Source: Leucobacter musarum subsp. musarum
GTDB taxonomy: Bacteria; Actinomycetota; Actinomycetes; Actinomycetales; Microbacteriaceae
Direction of reading: 5' to 3'
NCBI RefSeq assembly: GCF_001273845.1
Contig: NZ_JHBW01000086.1
Coordinates: forward strand, 96,294 to 160,293
DNA length: 64,000 nt
This document shows positions 54,453 through 63,147 of the stretch, piece by piece (position 1 is the first letter of the stretch; every line of letters starts with the position of its first letter). The position numbers and the translations under genes were made by a program. The notes beneath the pieces were generated by a model, which ran no database searches, was not told the DNA's origin, and saw only the letters and a list, made by a program, of their open reading frames with translations.

Positions 54453-55367
54453 ATGATTCAGATCGGCATCTTCTCGGGCTACTTCCCCTACGATCTCGAG
54501 ACCACCGCGCAGAAGATTCAGGAGCTCGGCCTCAATGCGGTGCAGCTCGACCTGCACTTCAAAGACATCGATCTCTCATCGGGTCAGATCACGAAGGAGA
54601 AGGCGAAGCGCGTGCAAGACACGTTCCGCGACCACGATGCGCCGATCTGCGCGATCTCGGGCTACACGAACATCGTGCACCCCGACCTCGACAAGCGGCG
54701 TTCGAACGTCGAACGCCTGAAAGAGATCATTCGCAGCGCCCGCGACTTCGGTACCCCCTACGTGATCAGCGAGTCGGGCACGTTCAATGCCGAGAGCGAG
54801 TGGGATCACGATCCGCACAACCGCAGTGAGGACGCCTACGAGCAGGTGCGCTCGGTGCTCACGGAGCTCGCCCAGGAGGCGTGGGATCACGGCGCCACGT
54901 TCCTGCTCGAGACCTACGTCAACAATGTGGTCGGATCGGTTCGCGAGACGTCGCGGGTGTTCAATGACATCAATCATCCCGGTCTCGAACTGCTCATGGA
55001 CCCGACCAACTACTTCGACGCGAGCAACATCGACGATCAGGCAGGCGTCTTGAATGAGGTATTCGACACGCTCGGCGACCGGGTCCGCATCGCCCACGCG
55101 AAAGACGTCAAGCGAGCCGGAGATGACAAGAGCGAGAAGCACGCCGACATCGGCGATGACGACGCGCTCGCCTCGCACACCTTCCGCGGCGTGGGGGAGA
55201 TCGAACTGCCCGCGGCGGGCCTGGGATCCCTCGACTACGACCTGTATGTGCGTCGCCTGTCGGAGCGCAACCCGAACGTGCCACTCATCATCGAGCACCT
55301 CGATGAGTCGGATGTGCCGCGCGCCAAGGAGTTCCTGCGCGAAGTGCTGAAGCGTCAGGGCGTCTGA
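54453..55367 (+). CDS. Xylose-isomerase-like TIM-barrel epimerase/isomerase
   Basis: The protein has 304 residues. The metal ligands of the family are all visible: E153 (LLETYVN), D183 (LLMDPTNYFD), H215 (RIAHAKDVK) and E281 (LIIEHLDESD). Such proteins isomerise or epimerise keto sugars and sugar acids or act on sugar phosphates. An unusual acidic loop (KRAGDDKSEKHADIGDDD) follows H215. It is 49 bases after the oxidoreductase gene and 2 bases before the next gene. Confidence 0.9.
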   Translation: MIQIGIFSGYFPYDLETTAQKIQELGLNAVQLDLHFKDIDLSSGQITKEKAKRVQDTFRDHDAPICAISGYTNIVHPDLDKRRSNVERLKEIIRSARDFGTPYVISESGTFNAESEWDHDPHNRSEDAYEQVRSVLTELAQEAWDHGATFLLETYVNNVVGSVRETSRVFNDINHPGLELLMDPTNYFDASNIDDQAGVLNEVFDTLGDRVRIAHAKDVKRAGDDKSEKHADIGDDDALASHTFRGVGEIELPAAGLGSLDYDLYVRRLSERNPNVPLIIEHLDESDVPRAKEFLREVLKRQGV

Positions 55368-55369
55368 GC

Positions 55370-56131
55370 ATGCCGACCACTGCATCACCCGCCTCCCGTT
55401 CCGCATTCGTCACCGGAGCGGGAGGCGCCCTCGGGCGCGCAATCGCGCTGCGCCTGGGTCAAGACGGCTACGCGGTCGCGGTCGTGGGACGGGGCGCCGA
55501 GACGCTCCGTGAAACGGCGGCCCTGCTCGATGAGCACGGCATCACCAACCTGGTGATCGAACTCGACCTGCGCGACACGGCAGCGATCGACGCCGCCGTT
55601 GATCGCGCCGAGCGTGAACTCGGACCGGTCGAGGCCATGATCAACAATGCCGCCATCTACCCGGCCACCCCGTTTCTCGAGATTCCGCTCGCGGAGTACG
55701 AGGACGTGCTGCGAGTGAATCAGATCGCCTACTTCGCCGGGGCGCAGGCCGCGGCGAAGCGCATGGTGCCGCGCGGTCGTGGAGCGATCGTGAGCATCGG
55801 GTCGATCACCTTCCACGGGGGCTGGGAACACCTGGTGAGCTACGTCTCTACCAAGGGGGCCGCGGTCGGGCTCACTCGTTCGCTCGCGCGTGAACTCGGG
55901 CCGACGGGGGTGCGGGTCAATGCGGTGTCTCCGGGCGCGTTCCCGACGAAAGCCGAGGAGATCAACGGCGATCCCGAGACCTACAACCGAGCGGTCATCG
56001 AGAAGCAATCGATCAAGCGCCGCGGGCGCAATGAGGAGCTGGCATCGGTGGTGTCGTTCCTCGTCGGCGACGACGCCTCCTTCGTGACCGGGCAGACGAT
56101 CAACGTCGACGGCGGATGGGTGATGGAATGA
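55370..56131 (+). CDS. Short-chain dehydrogenase/reductase
   Basis: The protein has 253 residues. The cofactor motif is TGAGGALG (15-22), with Ala in place of the usual middle Gly. NNAAIYP is the structural motif; the catalytic residues are S145, Y158 and K162 (SYVSTK). Classical SDRs in such operons oxidise sugars to lactones or reduce keto acids. The ending VTGQTINVDGGWVM is typical. ATGA overlap with the next gene. Confidence 0.94.
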   Translation: MPTTASPASRSAFVTGAGGALGRAIALRLGQDGYAVAVVGRGAETLRETAALLDEHGITNLVIELDLRDTAAIDAAVDRAERELGPVEAMINNAAIYPATPFLEIPLAEYEDVLRVNQIAYFAGAQAAAKRMVPRGRGAIVSIGSITFHGGWEHLVSYVSTKGAAVGLTRSLARELGPTGVRVNAVSPGAFPTKAEEINGDPETYNRAVIEKQSIKRRGRNEELASVVSFLVGDDASFVTGQTINVDGGWVME

Positions 56132-57267
56132 GCGCGAACGATTGGTACGGCGAAGCCGTGCGGCTCTCGACTGGTGAGCTGCGCCGGCGCAGCGGCGATC
56201 TCGCGGCGTTCGCGGAGATTCGCGAAGTCACCCGGTCGAACGGGCAGGAGCGCGGCGTGCGCTCGCTGCAGATCCGCAATGCTGACGGTCTCGAAGTCGA
56301 GGTGCTCATCGATCGGGCCTTCGACATCGGCGATGTGCGCTACCGCGGCGTGCCCGTTTCGTGGCGCTCGGGCAACGGATACCGCCACCCGTCGCTGCAC
56401 GAGGTCGAGGCTGAAGACGGCCTTGCTTGGCTGCGCACGCTCGACGGCTTCCTGGTGAGCGGGGGCCTCGACCACGCACTCTTCGGCGGCGAATACGACG
56501 CGAGTCATTACCATTACCCTCCCAAGCAGACCGTGCGTCACGGACTGCACGGGCGCCTCAGTTCGCTGCCGGCGCGGCTGCTCTCCATCGAGGAGGATTG
56601 GCAGGAGAACGGCGGGGTGCTTCGCGTTCGCGGTGAGGTCGTGCAGGCGACATCGTTCGGCGAGCACCTGCGGTTGCGCCGCACGATCGAGGTCGATGTG
56701 TTCGGCAGCGGTTTCCGCATCGACGACGAGGTCGAGAACCTCGGATTCGAGCGCACCCCGCACATGTTCCTCTATCACATCAATATCGGCTGGCCCGTGG
56801 TCGATGCGGGCTCTGAATTCCACGGCGCGGTCGAGGGGCACCTCTGGCAGTCCGACTCGGTGACGGATCAGGGCGCTCCGTTCGATCGCCTCATCGCACC
56901 GAAGCGAAACTTCGTCGAACAGGTCTGGGAGCACGCGCTCGCCGCCGACGGGTCGGGTCGCCACCGGGTCGCACTGATCCGCAGCGACGGCGAATTCGGG
57001 ATCGAGCTCGACTGGGACGCTACGGGGATGCCACATTTCTTCGAGTGGCAGAACCTGCGCGAGGGCCAGTACGGTGTCGGGCTCGAACCGTCGACGCACC
57101 ACGTCTCGGGTGAGGCGGCCGCGCGTGCAGACGGATCGATGACCTGGCTCGAGCACGGCGAAACTCGCCGGTACCGCACTGCCGTCACGCTGCTCGACGG
57201 CGTCGACGCCACCGCTGCCGCGCGCTCGCGCGTGCAGTCCATTGCAAGGAAAGAAGGATCCGCATGA
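56128..57267 (+). CDS. DUF4432 protein (aldose-1-epimerase-like)
   Basis: The protein has 379 residues and the beta-sandwich pattern of the galactose-mutarotase-like fold: LIDRAFDIGDVRYRGVP, SGGLDHALFGGEYD, RHGLHGRLSSLPAR and the later FLYHINIGWPVVD. Histidines at HGLHGR and a Glu near EWQNLREGQYGVGLEP fit a mutarotase-like site. It starts on ATGA across the SDR stop. It probably interconverts anomers or binds the cluster's sugar. Confidence 0.87.
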   Translation: MSANDWYGEAVRLSTGELRRRSGDLAAFAEIREVTRSNGQERGVRSLQIRNADGLEVEVLIDRAFDIGDVRYRGVPVSWRSGNGYRHPSLHEVEAEDGLAWLRTLDGFLVSGGLDHALFGGEYDASHYHYPPKQTVRHGLHGRLSSLPARLLSIEEDWQENGGVLRVRGEVVQATSFGEHLRLRRTIEVDVFGSGFRIDDEVENLGFERTPHMFLYHINIGWPVVDAGSEFHGAVEGHLWQSDSVTDQGAPFDRLIAPKRNFVEQVWEHALAADGSGRHRVALIRSDGEFGIELDWDATGMPHFFEWQNLREGQYGVGLEPSTHHVSGEAAARADGSMTWLEHGETRRYRTAVTLLDGVDATAAARSRVQSIARKEGSA

Positions 57268-58484
57268 CCACCTCGAACGGTGTGCTGAGCGGCTATCGCG
57301 TGCTCGATTGCTCCATCGCGATGGCAGGGCCGTTCGCGGCGCAGCGCCTCGGCGACCTGGGGGCGGATGTGGTGAAGGTCGAGCCGACCACGGGGGAGTG
57401 GCAGCGTCACACCCCCGCCGGCGGGGTGACCGGCAACAAGGTGAACGTGTCGTTCCTGTCGTTGAACCGCAACAAGCGATCGCTCGCTGTGAACCTGAAG
57501 GATCCGGAAGGACGCGCCTTACTCGCAGATCTCGTCGCGGAGTCGGATGTCTTCCTGCAGAACTATCGCCCGGGCGTCGCGAAGCGACTCGGGGTCGACT
57601 ACGAGTCGCTGCGGGCGATCAACCCGTCGATCGTCTACGTCTCGATCTCGGGCTACGGCGAAGACGGGCCGTACCGCGACCGCCCCGGCCAGGATCTGCT
57701 GCTGCAGGCCATGTCGGGTGCGATGCTGTCGACGGGAGCCGTCGGGCAACCGCCGCAGGCCGCGGGCCAGTACCTCGCCGACGCGGTGACGGCCTCGACC
57801 GCGTTCGAAGGAGTGCTTGCCGCGCTCCTGCACCGCGAACGCACCGGCGAGGGCCAACTCGTCACAGTGAACATGCTCGACGCGATCACCACGCTGCAGA
57901 TGCAGGAGCTGTCGGTGTACACCGTTGGCGGAGTGCCGCAGAAGCGCAGTGCCCAGCCGCACGCGCACGTCTACATCCGCTCGCCCTACGGATCGTTCCG
58001 CACGCAAGACGGATACATCGTGCTCGCGTTCCCGCCGCTCGAGGTGCTTGCCGACCTCTTCGACGACGAGTCACTGCGCGGTCTCGACGATGAGCAGGCG
58101 GCGTGGAGCATGCGCGATGAACTGTTCGCGAAGACGGCGCGCGCGCTCGAAACCCGCACCAGTGCGGAGTGGCTGGCGCTGTTCGCCGAACGCGGGGTCT
58201 GGGCCGGGCCGGTCTACTCGTACGAGGATCTCGTGAACGATCCCCAGATCGCCCACAATCAGACGTTTGTGGAGTACGACCACCCGACGGAGGGGCGGGT
58301 GAAGACTCCCGGCTTCCCCTACCGGTTCTCGCAGTCGCCGCCTGCCGTGTATCGCGGTGCACCGCAGACCGGCGAGCACAGCCGCGAGATTCTCACGGAG
58401 CTCGGAAGGTCGAGCGCCGACGTCGACCGGTTGATCGCCTCGGGTGTCGTCGCTCAGCTCGAGGAAGCGCTGGAACTCCCATGA
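57264..58484 (+). CDS. CaiB/BaiF family (class III) CoA-transferase
   Basis: The protein has 406 residues. Class III transferases move CoA between acyl-CoA and a free acid through an aspartyl anhydride. The catalytic Asp is D144 in PGQDLLLQAMSGAM. LDCSIAMAGPFAAQRLGDLG, VKVEPTTGEWQR and NLKDPEGRALL are N-terminal family blocks. It overlaps both neighbours (ATGA each), with GAAGGATC as ribosome binding site. A CoA-transferase is out of place in an ordinary sugar operon. Confidence 0.93.
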   Translation: MTTSNGVLSGYRVLDCSIAMAGPFAAQRLGDLGADVVKVEPTTGEWQRHTPAGGVTGNKVNVSFLSLNRNKRSLAVNLKDPEGRALLADLVAESDVFLQNYRPGVAKRLGVDYESLRAINPSIVYVSISGYGEDGPYRDRPGQDLLLQAMSGAMLSTGAVGQPPQAAGQYLADAVTASTAFEGVLAALLHRERTGEGQLVTVNMLDAITTLQMQELSVYTVGGVPQKRSAQPHAHVYIRSPYGSFRTQDGYIVLAFPPLEVLADLFDDESLRGLDDEQAAWSMRDELFAKTARALETRTSAEWLALFAERGVWAGPVYSYEDLVNDPQIAHNQTFVEYDHPTEGRVKTPGFPYRFSQSPPAVYRGAPQTGEHSREILTELGRSSADVDRLIASGVVAQLEEALELP

Positions 58485-59620
58485 ACGCCTATCGCGGTCT
58501 GACGTGGGATCACCCGCGCGGCAGAGTGTGGCTCGAGGCCGCATCCGTGCTGTGGCGCGAGCGCGGCATCGACGTGACCTGGGACGCGCAGCCTCTGGAG
58601 GGGTTCGAAGCCCACCCGATCGACGATCTCGCGGACCGCTACGACTTCATCGTGCTCGATCATCCGCACGTCGGCGACGCGCTCGCCACCGGGTCGCTGC
58701 AGTCGATCGAGTCGGTGCTCGGTGCCAACGATCCACTGTTCTCGACCGGCTATGTCGGGCCGACGCTCGCGTCGTATCAGAGCGCCGGGGAGACCTGGGC
58801 ATTGCCGATCGACGCGGCGACGCAGGTGAGCGCGCGCGATGCGCGCGTGGTCGCCGAGGCGCCCGAGACGTGGGGCGATGTCGCGGCACTCGCCGGGCAG
58901 CAACCGGTCGCGCTCAGTCTGGCCGGTCCGCACGCGCTCATCACACTGTTCTCCGTCGGCGCCGCACTCGGTGCGCCCCCGGTCGACGTACCCGGCGAGA
59001 GCTGGGTGCCGGATCGCGTCGCGCTCGAGGCCCTCGACCTGCTGCGGGCCGTGCACGCCCACGCGCGACCGGAGTACGCCGAGCTGAATCCGATCGGGCT
59101 GCTCGAACGCGTCGGCTCAGCCGACCCGCTCGCCTACGTGCCGCTCGTCTTCGGGTACGTCAACTACTCGCTGCCCGATCGTGCCGTTCCGGTCGCGTTC
59201 GGTGCCGCGCCCGCGGCAACGCCCGGCGGAACGCCGGGTTCGACGATCGGCGGCACCAGCGTGGCGATCAGCCGTCGCGCCGTCATCACCGACCCGCTCC
59301 GCGCCTATCTGCGCTGGCTGGTGGAACCTGCGACGCAGCGCCGGATCATTCCTGAGTTCGCCGGCCAGCCGGCGGCGAGCGCCGCATGGAGCGACGCCGA
59401 GGTCGACGTCGCCGCGGCGGGGTTTTACTCGGCGACGCGGAGCACCATCGATGCCTCCGTCGTGCGCCCCCGGTACGCAGGGTTCCCGGAATCGCAGCTC
59501 ACGGGCTCCGCGATCGTGCGTGCGGCGCTCGCCGCAGAGCTCAGCCCGAGCGACGCGGTCAGCGCGCTCGCCGATCTCGCTCGCCGCTCGCGCGAGCCCG
59601 TTTTGGGAGGTCGCTCATGA
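58481..59620 (+). CDS. Solute-binding-protein fold without a signal peptide
   Basis: The protein has 379 residues and resembles family 1 extracellular sugar-binding proteins, with the order YDFIVLDHPHVGDAL, WALPIDAATQVSA, APETWGDVAALA and YVPLVFGYVNYS. It starts directly with the fold at MNAYRGLTWDHPRG and has no signal peptide, lipobox or membrane segment, so it should stay in the cytoplasm. It is fused by ATGA overlaps to the CoA-transferase before it and the crotonase after it. It may hold or present the pathway intermediate. Function unknown. Confidence 0.8.
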   Translation: MNAYRGLTWDHPRGRVWLEAASVLWRERGIDVTWDAQPLEGFEAHPIDDLADRYDFIVLDHPHVGDALATGSLQSIESVLGANDPLFSTGYVGPTLASYQSAGETWALPIDAATQVSARDARVVAEAPETWGDVAALAGQQPVALSLAGPHALITLFSVGAALGAPPVDVPGESWVPDRVALEALDLLRAVHAHARPEYAELNPIGLLERVGSADPLAYVPLVFGYVNYSLPDRAVPVAFGAAPAATPGGTPGSTIGGTSVAISRRAVITDPLRAYLRWLVEPATQRRIIPEFAGQPAASAAWSDAEVDVAAAGFYSATRSTIDASVVRPRYAGFPESQLTGSAIVRAALAAELSPSDAVSALADLARRSREPVLGGRS

Positions 59621-60408
59621 CCCGTATCACCGAACTCGCGACGGAGCAGATCGGCGTCGAACTCGCCGATGACATCCTGACGATCACGCTGCAGCGTCCG
59701 GAAAAACTCAACGCCGTCACCCCCGAGATGTCGTACGCCCTCGAGGCGATCGCCCATGCCGCGAACGACGACCCCGAGGTGCGCGTGGTGATTCTCACCG
59801 GCGCCGGCGAGCGCGCCTTCTGCGCCGGTAGCGACATCCGCTCGCTCGACGCGTATGCGACGCCGTGGGAGTTCCGCAACCGCACCGACTATTGCGACGC
59901 GTTGCACCAGTTGCGCAAGCCGATCATCGCGGCAATCAACGGCTACGCGCTGGGCGGCGGACTCGAAACCGCACTGATCTGCGACATCCGCATCGCTGCC
60001 GAGACGGCGCAGCTCGCGGCCCCTGAGGTGAAACTCGGGTGGATCGGGGGCGGTGGCATGAGCGCATTCCTCGCCGCCGCAGCCGGTCCGAGCAACGCGG
60101 CGATCATGACCATGACGGGCGACATGATCGACGCGGAAACCGCGCAGCGCTGGGGCATCGTGAGTGAGGTGGTGGCCGGAGACCGGTTGATCCCGCGCGC
60201 ACGAGAGCTCGCCGCGATCATCGCCTCGCGCCCCCCGATCGCCGTCGAAACGGCGAAGGCCAACATTCGCGCCGCATACAATCTGCCGCAGGAGCAGGCC
60301 GTCGCATACGAGCGCGACCTGCAGACCGTCGCCTTTGCGACGGAGGATGCCGCGGAGGGGCGTCGCGCCTTCGCCGAGCGCCGCGACGCCACCTTCACCG
60401 GTCGCTGA
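59617..60408 (+). CDS. Enoyl-CoA hydratase/isomerase family protein (crotonase)
   Basis: The protein has 263 residues. Both catalytic glutamates of true hydratases are present: E117 (GYALGGGLETALICD) and E137 (LAAPEVKLGW), 20 residues apart as in rat enoyl-CoA hydratase. The oxyanion hole is in AFCAGSDIRSL and the GGG segment. GGGAGG precedes the ATG, which overlaps the stop of the binding-protein gene. Expected to dehydrate or hydrate an acyl-CoA made by the adjacent transferase. Confidence 0.92.
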   Translation: MTRITELATEQIGVELADDILTITLQRPEKLNAVTPEMSYALEAIAHAANDDPEVRVVILTGAGERAFCAGSDIRSLDAYATPWEFRNRTDYCDALHQLRKPIIAAINGYALGGGLETALICDIRIAAETAQLAAPEVKLGWIGGGGMSAFLAAAAGPSNAAIMTMTGDMIDAETAQRWGIVSEVVAGDRLIPRARELAAIIASRPPIAVETAKANIRAAYNLPQEQAVAYERDLQTVAFATEDAAEGRRAFAERRDATFTGR

Positions 60409-60486
60409 CCCACGGCTCCTGCGGCCGCAACGCAGCGAGCCGCCGCACTGCCGCACACTTCTCGCAACGATCGAATAGGACAACAC

Positions 60487-61665
60487 ATGTCTGCTTCCTG
60501 GCACCTCTCCCTCTCCGACACACTGCCCGATGATCACGCTTCCGCCACACTGATCGGCCGGGTCTGGGACCCGGCGGTCTCGGGCCCGAGCCCCGTCCTG
60601 GTCACGGGCGACGCGGTCTACGACCTGTCGCGCTCGTTCGCGACCGTGAGCGATCTCATGCTCGCGGAGGACCCGGTGCAGGCCGCTCGAGACGCGCGCG
60701 GCGCCGTGCTCGGCCACCCCGCCGACATTCTTGCGGCGACCCTCGATGCCGACGCGGGCGCCGTGCGATTCCTGTCGCCGGTCGACCTGCAGGCCGTGAA
60801 AGCGGCGGGCGTGACGTTCGCGGTGTCGATGCTCGAGCGAGTCATTGAGGAGCGTGCCCGCGGCAACGCCGAAGAGGCCGATCGCGTACGCGCCCAGGTG
60901 CTCGACATGATCGGGGGTGACCTGCGCGCGGTACAGCCCGGGTCGGCCGCCGCGCAGCAGCTCAAGGAGTACCTCATCGAGCAGGGGCTGTGGAGCCAGT
61001 ATCTGGAGGTCGGGATCGGCCCCGACGCCGAAATCTTCACCAAGTGCCCCGTGCTCGCCTCGATTGGCACTGGGTCAGAGATCGGCGTGCTCCGGGCCTC
61101 GGCGTGGAACAACCCGGAACCCGAGATCGCCCTGATCGTCGACCCCGCAGGGCGCATTCTCGGTGCGACGCTCGGCAACGATCTCAATCTGCGCGACGTC
61201 GAAGGGCGCAGCGCACTGCTGCTGCCGAAGGCGAAAGACAACAATGCCTCCGGATCGCTCGGCCCCTTCATCCGCTTGTTCGACGGCGGATTCACCCTCG
61301 ACGACGTGCGCAGCGCAGCGGTGCACCTGCGCGTGGAAGGCGCAGACGGGTTCGTGCTCGACGCGCAGTCGGACATGACGCAGATCAGTCGCGACCCCGA
61401 GGACCTCGTGCGTCAGCTGCTCGGACCGCAGCACCAGTATCCCGACGGGGCGGCGCTGTACCTCGGCACGCTGTTCGCGCCGACGGAGGATCGCGGCGAA
61501 CCGGGGGCCGGATTCACGCACCGTGTCGGCGATGTCGTACGAATCTCGTCGCCTACACTGGGGACACTGGTCAATCGGGTCGCCTACAGCGAAGACTGCG
61601 CTCCGTGGCAATTCGGAGTCGGCGCGCTGATGCGCAATCTGGCTCGGAGAGAACTCCTGGGGTGA
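60487..61665 (+). CDS. FAH-fold protein, probable 2-keto-3-deoxy sugar-acid dehydratase
   Basis: The protein has 392 residues. The C-terminal FAH fold has the metal ligands E211 and E213 (NNPEPEIALIV) and D232 (GNDLNLRD), followed by LPKAKDNNASGSLGP. Proteins of this length beside aldehyde dehydrogenases include 2-keto-3-deoxy-D-arabinonate dehydratases, which make 2-oxoglutarate semialdehyde. A 2,4-diketo sugar-acid hydrolase is the main alternative. It lies 78 bases after the crotonase gene. Confidence 0.87.
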   Translation: MSASWHLSLSDTLPDDHASATLIGRVWDPAVSGPSPVLVTGDAVYDLSRSFATVSDLMLAEDPVQAARDARGAVLGHPADILAATLDADAGAVRFLSPVDLQAVKAAGVTFAVSMLERVIEERARGNAEEADRVRAQVLDMIGGDLRAVQPGSAAAQQLKEYLIEQGLWSQYLEVGIGPDAEIFTKCPVLASIGTGSEIGVLRASAWNNPEPEIALIVDPAGRILGATLGNDLNLRDVEGRSALLLPKAKDNNASGSLGPFIRLFDGGFTLDDVRSAAVHLRVEGADGFVLDAQSDMTQISRDPEDLVRQLLGPQHQYPDGAALYLGTLFAPTEDRGEPGAGFTHRVGDVVRISSPTLGTLVNRVAYSEDCAPWQFGVGALMRNLARRELLG

Positions 61666-61667
61666 AC

Positions 61668-62732
61668 ATGCACGGTGAGAGCGAGAAGCGCGCGAGTCGG
61701 CGATCCACCCGCAGCGTCACGCTCTCCGAGGTCGCCGCGCACGCCGGGGTGTCACCGCAAACCGTCTCGCGCGCGATTCGCCAGCCCGATGTCGTCTCCG
61801 AAGACACCCTGGAACGCGTGCAGGAATCGATTCGCGCGACGGGGTATGTGCCGAATTTGGCCGCGAGCAACCTCGCGTCGAACCGCAGCCGCACGATCGC
61901 GGTGCTGATTCCGGCAGTCTCAGCGTCCGTGTTTGCCGAGACTGTGCAGGGGCTCGAAACGGTGCTCGCACCCCACGGCTACCACCTCTTCATTGGCACT
62001 ACCGAGTACAGCCTGCAGCAGGAAGAAGACATGCTGCGCGCCTTCCTCGGCCGGCGCCCCGACGGCATCGTGCTCGTCGGCACCGAGCACAGCCCGGGAG
62101 CCCAGACACTGCTGAACGCGGCCCAGGTGCCGGTCGTCGAGTCGTGGGAACTCACCCAGCACCCCGTCGACTCGGTCGTGGGATTCTCTAACTACGCCGC
62201 GATGAGCGGCCTCATCGAGCACATTCACGCCCTCGGCTACCGATTCCCGGTGCTCGCCGGCCAGTTCGCCGGGGGCGACGTGCGCGCCCTGCGCCGACGG
62301 GCCGCATTCGAAGACGGCATGCGCCGACTGTTTCCGCAGGTGCCCGTGCGCATTCTCGACTCGGGCGCCGCCGGAGTGAGTATGGAAGCGGGGCGCGACC
62401 TGTTTCGACAGGCGCGCGAGCAGCTGCCGCAGGCCGACGTGATCATGTTCGCGAGCGATGTGTTCGCCTCGGGCGCCGTGCTCGAAGCCGTGCGATCAGG
62501 TGTCGCGATTCCCGGCGACGTGGGCGTCACCGGATTCGGCGGCTTCGAGCTCGGTCAGCACCTGACTCCATCGCTCACCACCGTGCTCGTCCCGAGCCGG
62601 CGCATCGGGGAGGAAGCGGGGCGCGTCCTGCTCGAGCGCATCGAGGCCAACCGTGCGCCCGCGACGCCGACGATCGTCGATGTGGGGCACACGCTCGTCA
62701 CGGGTGAGAGTACGGCCCCGCAGCACGTCTGA
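61668..62732 (+). CDS. LacI family transcriptional regulator
   Basis: The protein has 354 residues. The N-terminal helix-turn-helix and hinge are VTLSEVAAHAGVSPQTVSRAI and NLAASNLASNRSR (cited in parts of at most 20: AAHAGVSPQTVSRAI). The sugar-binding domain resembles the gluconate repressor group. A GTG at 61662 overlapping the FAH stop is an alternative start; the ATG at 61668 is chosen because of the GGGGTGA just before it. It should bind the palindrome at 53171-53184. Confidence 0.93.
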   Translation: MHGESEKRASRRSTRSVTLSEVAAHAGVSPQTVSRAIRQPDVVSEDTLERVQESIRATGYVPNLAASNLASNRSRTIAVLIPAVSASVFAETVQGLETVLAPHGYHLFIGTTEYSLQQEEDMLRAFLGRRPDGIVLVGTEHSPGAQTLLNAAQVPVVESWELTQHPVDSVVGFSNYAAMSGLIEHIHALGYRFPVLAGQFAGGDVRALRRRAAFEDGMRRLFPQVPVRILDSGAAGVSMEAGRDLFRQAREQLPQADVIMFASDVFASGAVLEAVRSGVAIPGDVGVTGFGGFELGQHLTPSLTTVLVPSRRIGEEAGRVLLERIEANRAPATPTIVDVGHTLVTGESTAPQHV

Positions 62733-62815
62733 TCGCGCCGCTCGGCCTCTCTGCCGCGCCGCCGCGCCGCTCTGCTCCGCCGCTCCGCTCCGTCGCTCCA
62801 CCCTCACCCAATTGC

Positions 62816-62887
62816 GGATCGGGGTAACTTCGGACCAGTGCGGACGCTGAAAAGCGCCGGCACACTGGTCTGAAGCTACCCCGATCC
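62816..62887. repeat. REP-like palindrome, copy 3
   Basis: 25-base arms (62816-62840 and 62863-62887) with two mismatches; its 22-base loop is identical to copy 2. It lies between the convergent lacI and second aldehyde dehydrogenase genes, 29 bases from the latter's stop. Confidence 0.88.
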
Positions 62888-62915
62888 GGCCGGGGCCGGG
62901 GCCGCGGGGGCGGTC

Positions 62916-63147
62916 GCTAGCGCCAGCGGGCTCCCCACGACTGCGATTCGCCGGCCGGGGCGATCTGCTGCGGCACGCCGAGCGGGTTGTCGTCGCTGAG
63001 CGCTTCGGGGAGGAGTGCGGCGGGGGCGTTCTGGAATGCGACGGGGCGCAGGAAGCGCGTGATCGCTGCCGTACCGACCGAGGTTGAGGCATCGTTGGTG
63101 GTTGCGGGCCAGGGGCCGCCGTGCTGCTGGGCGGGCGTGACGGCGAC
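62916..63147. repeat. Direct repeat B: 3' block of the second aldehyde dehydrogenase gene
   Basis: Partner of 46797-47028, in the same orientation, 16,119 bases away. Differences lie at 63058 and 63136. Identity stops sharply after 63147. Confidence 0.9.
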
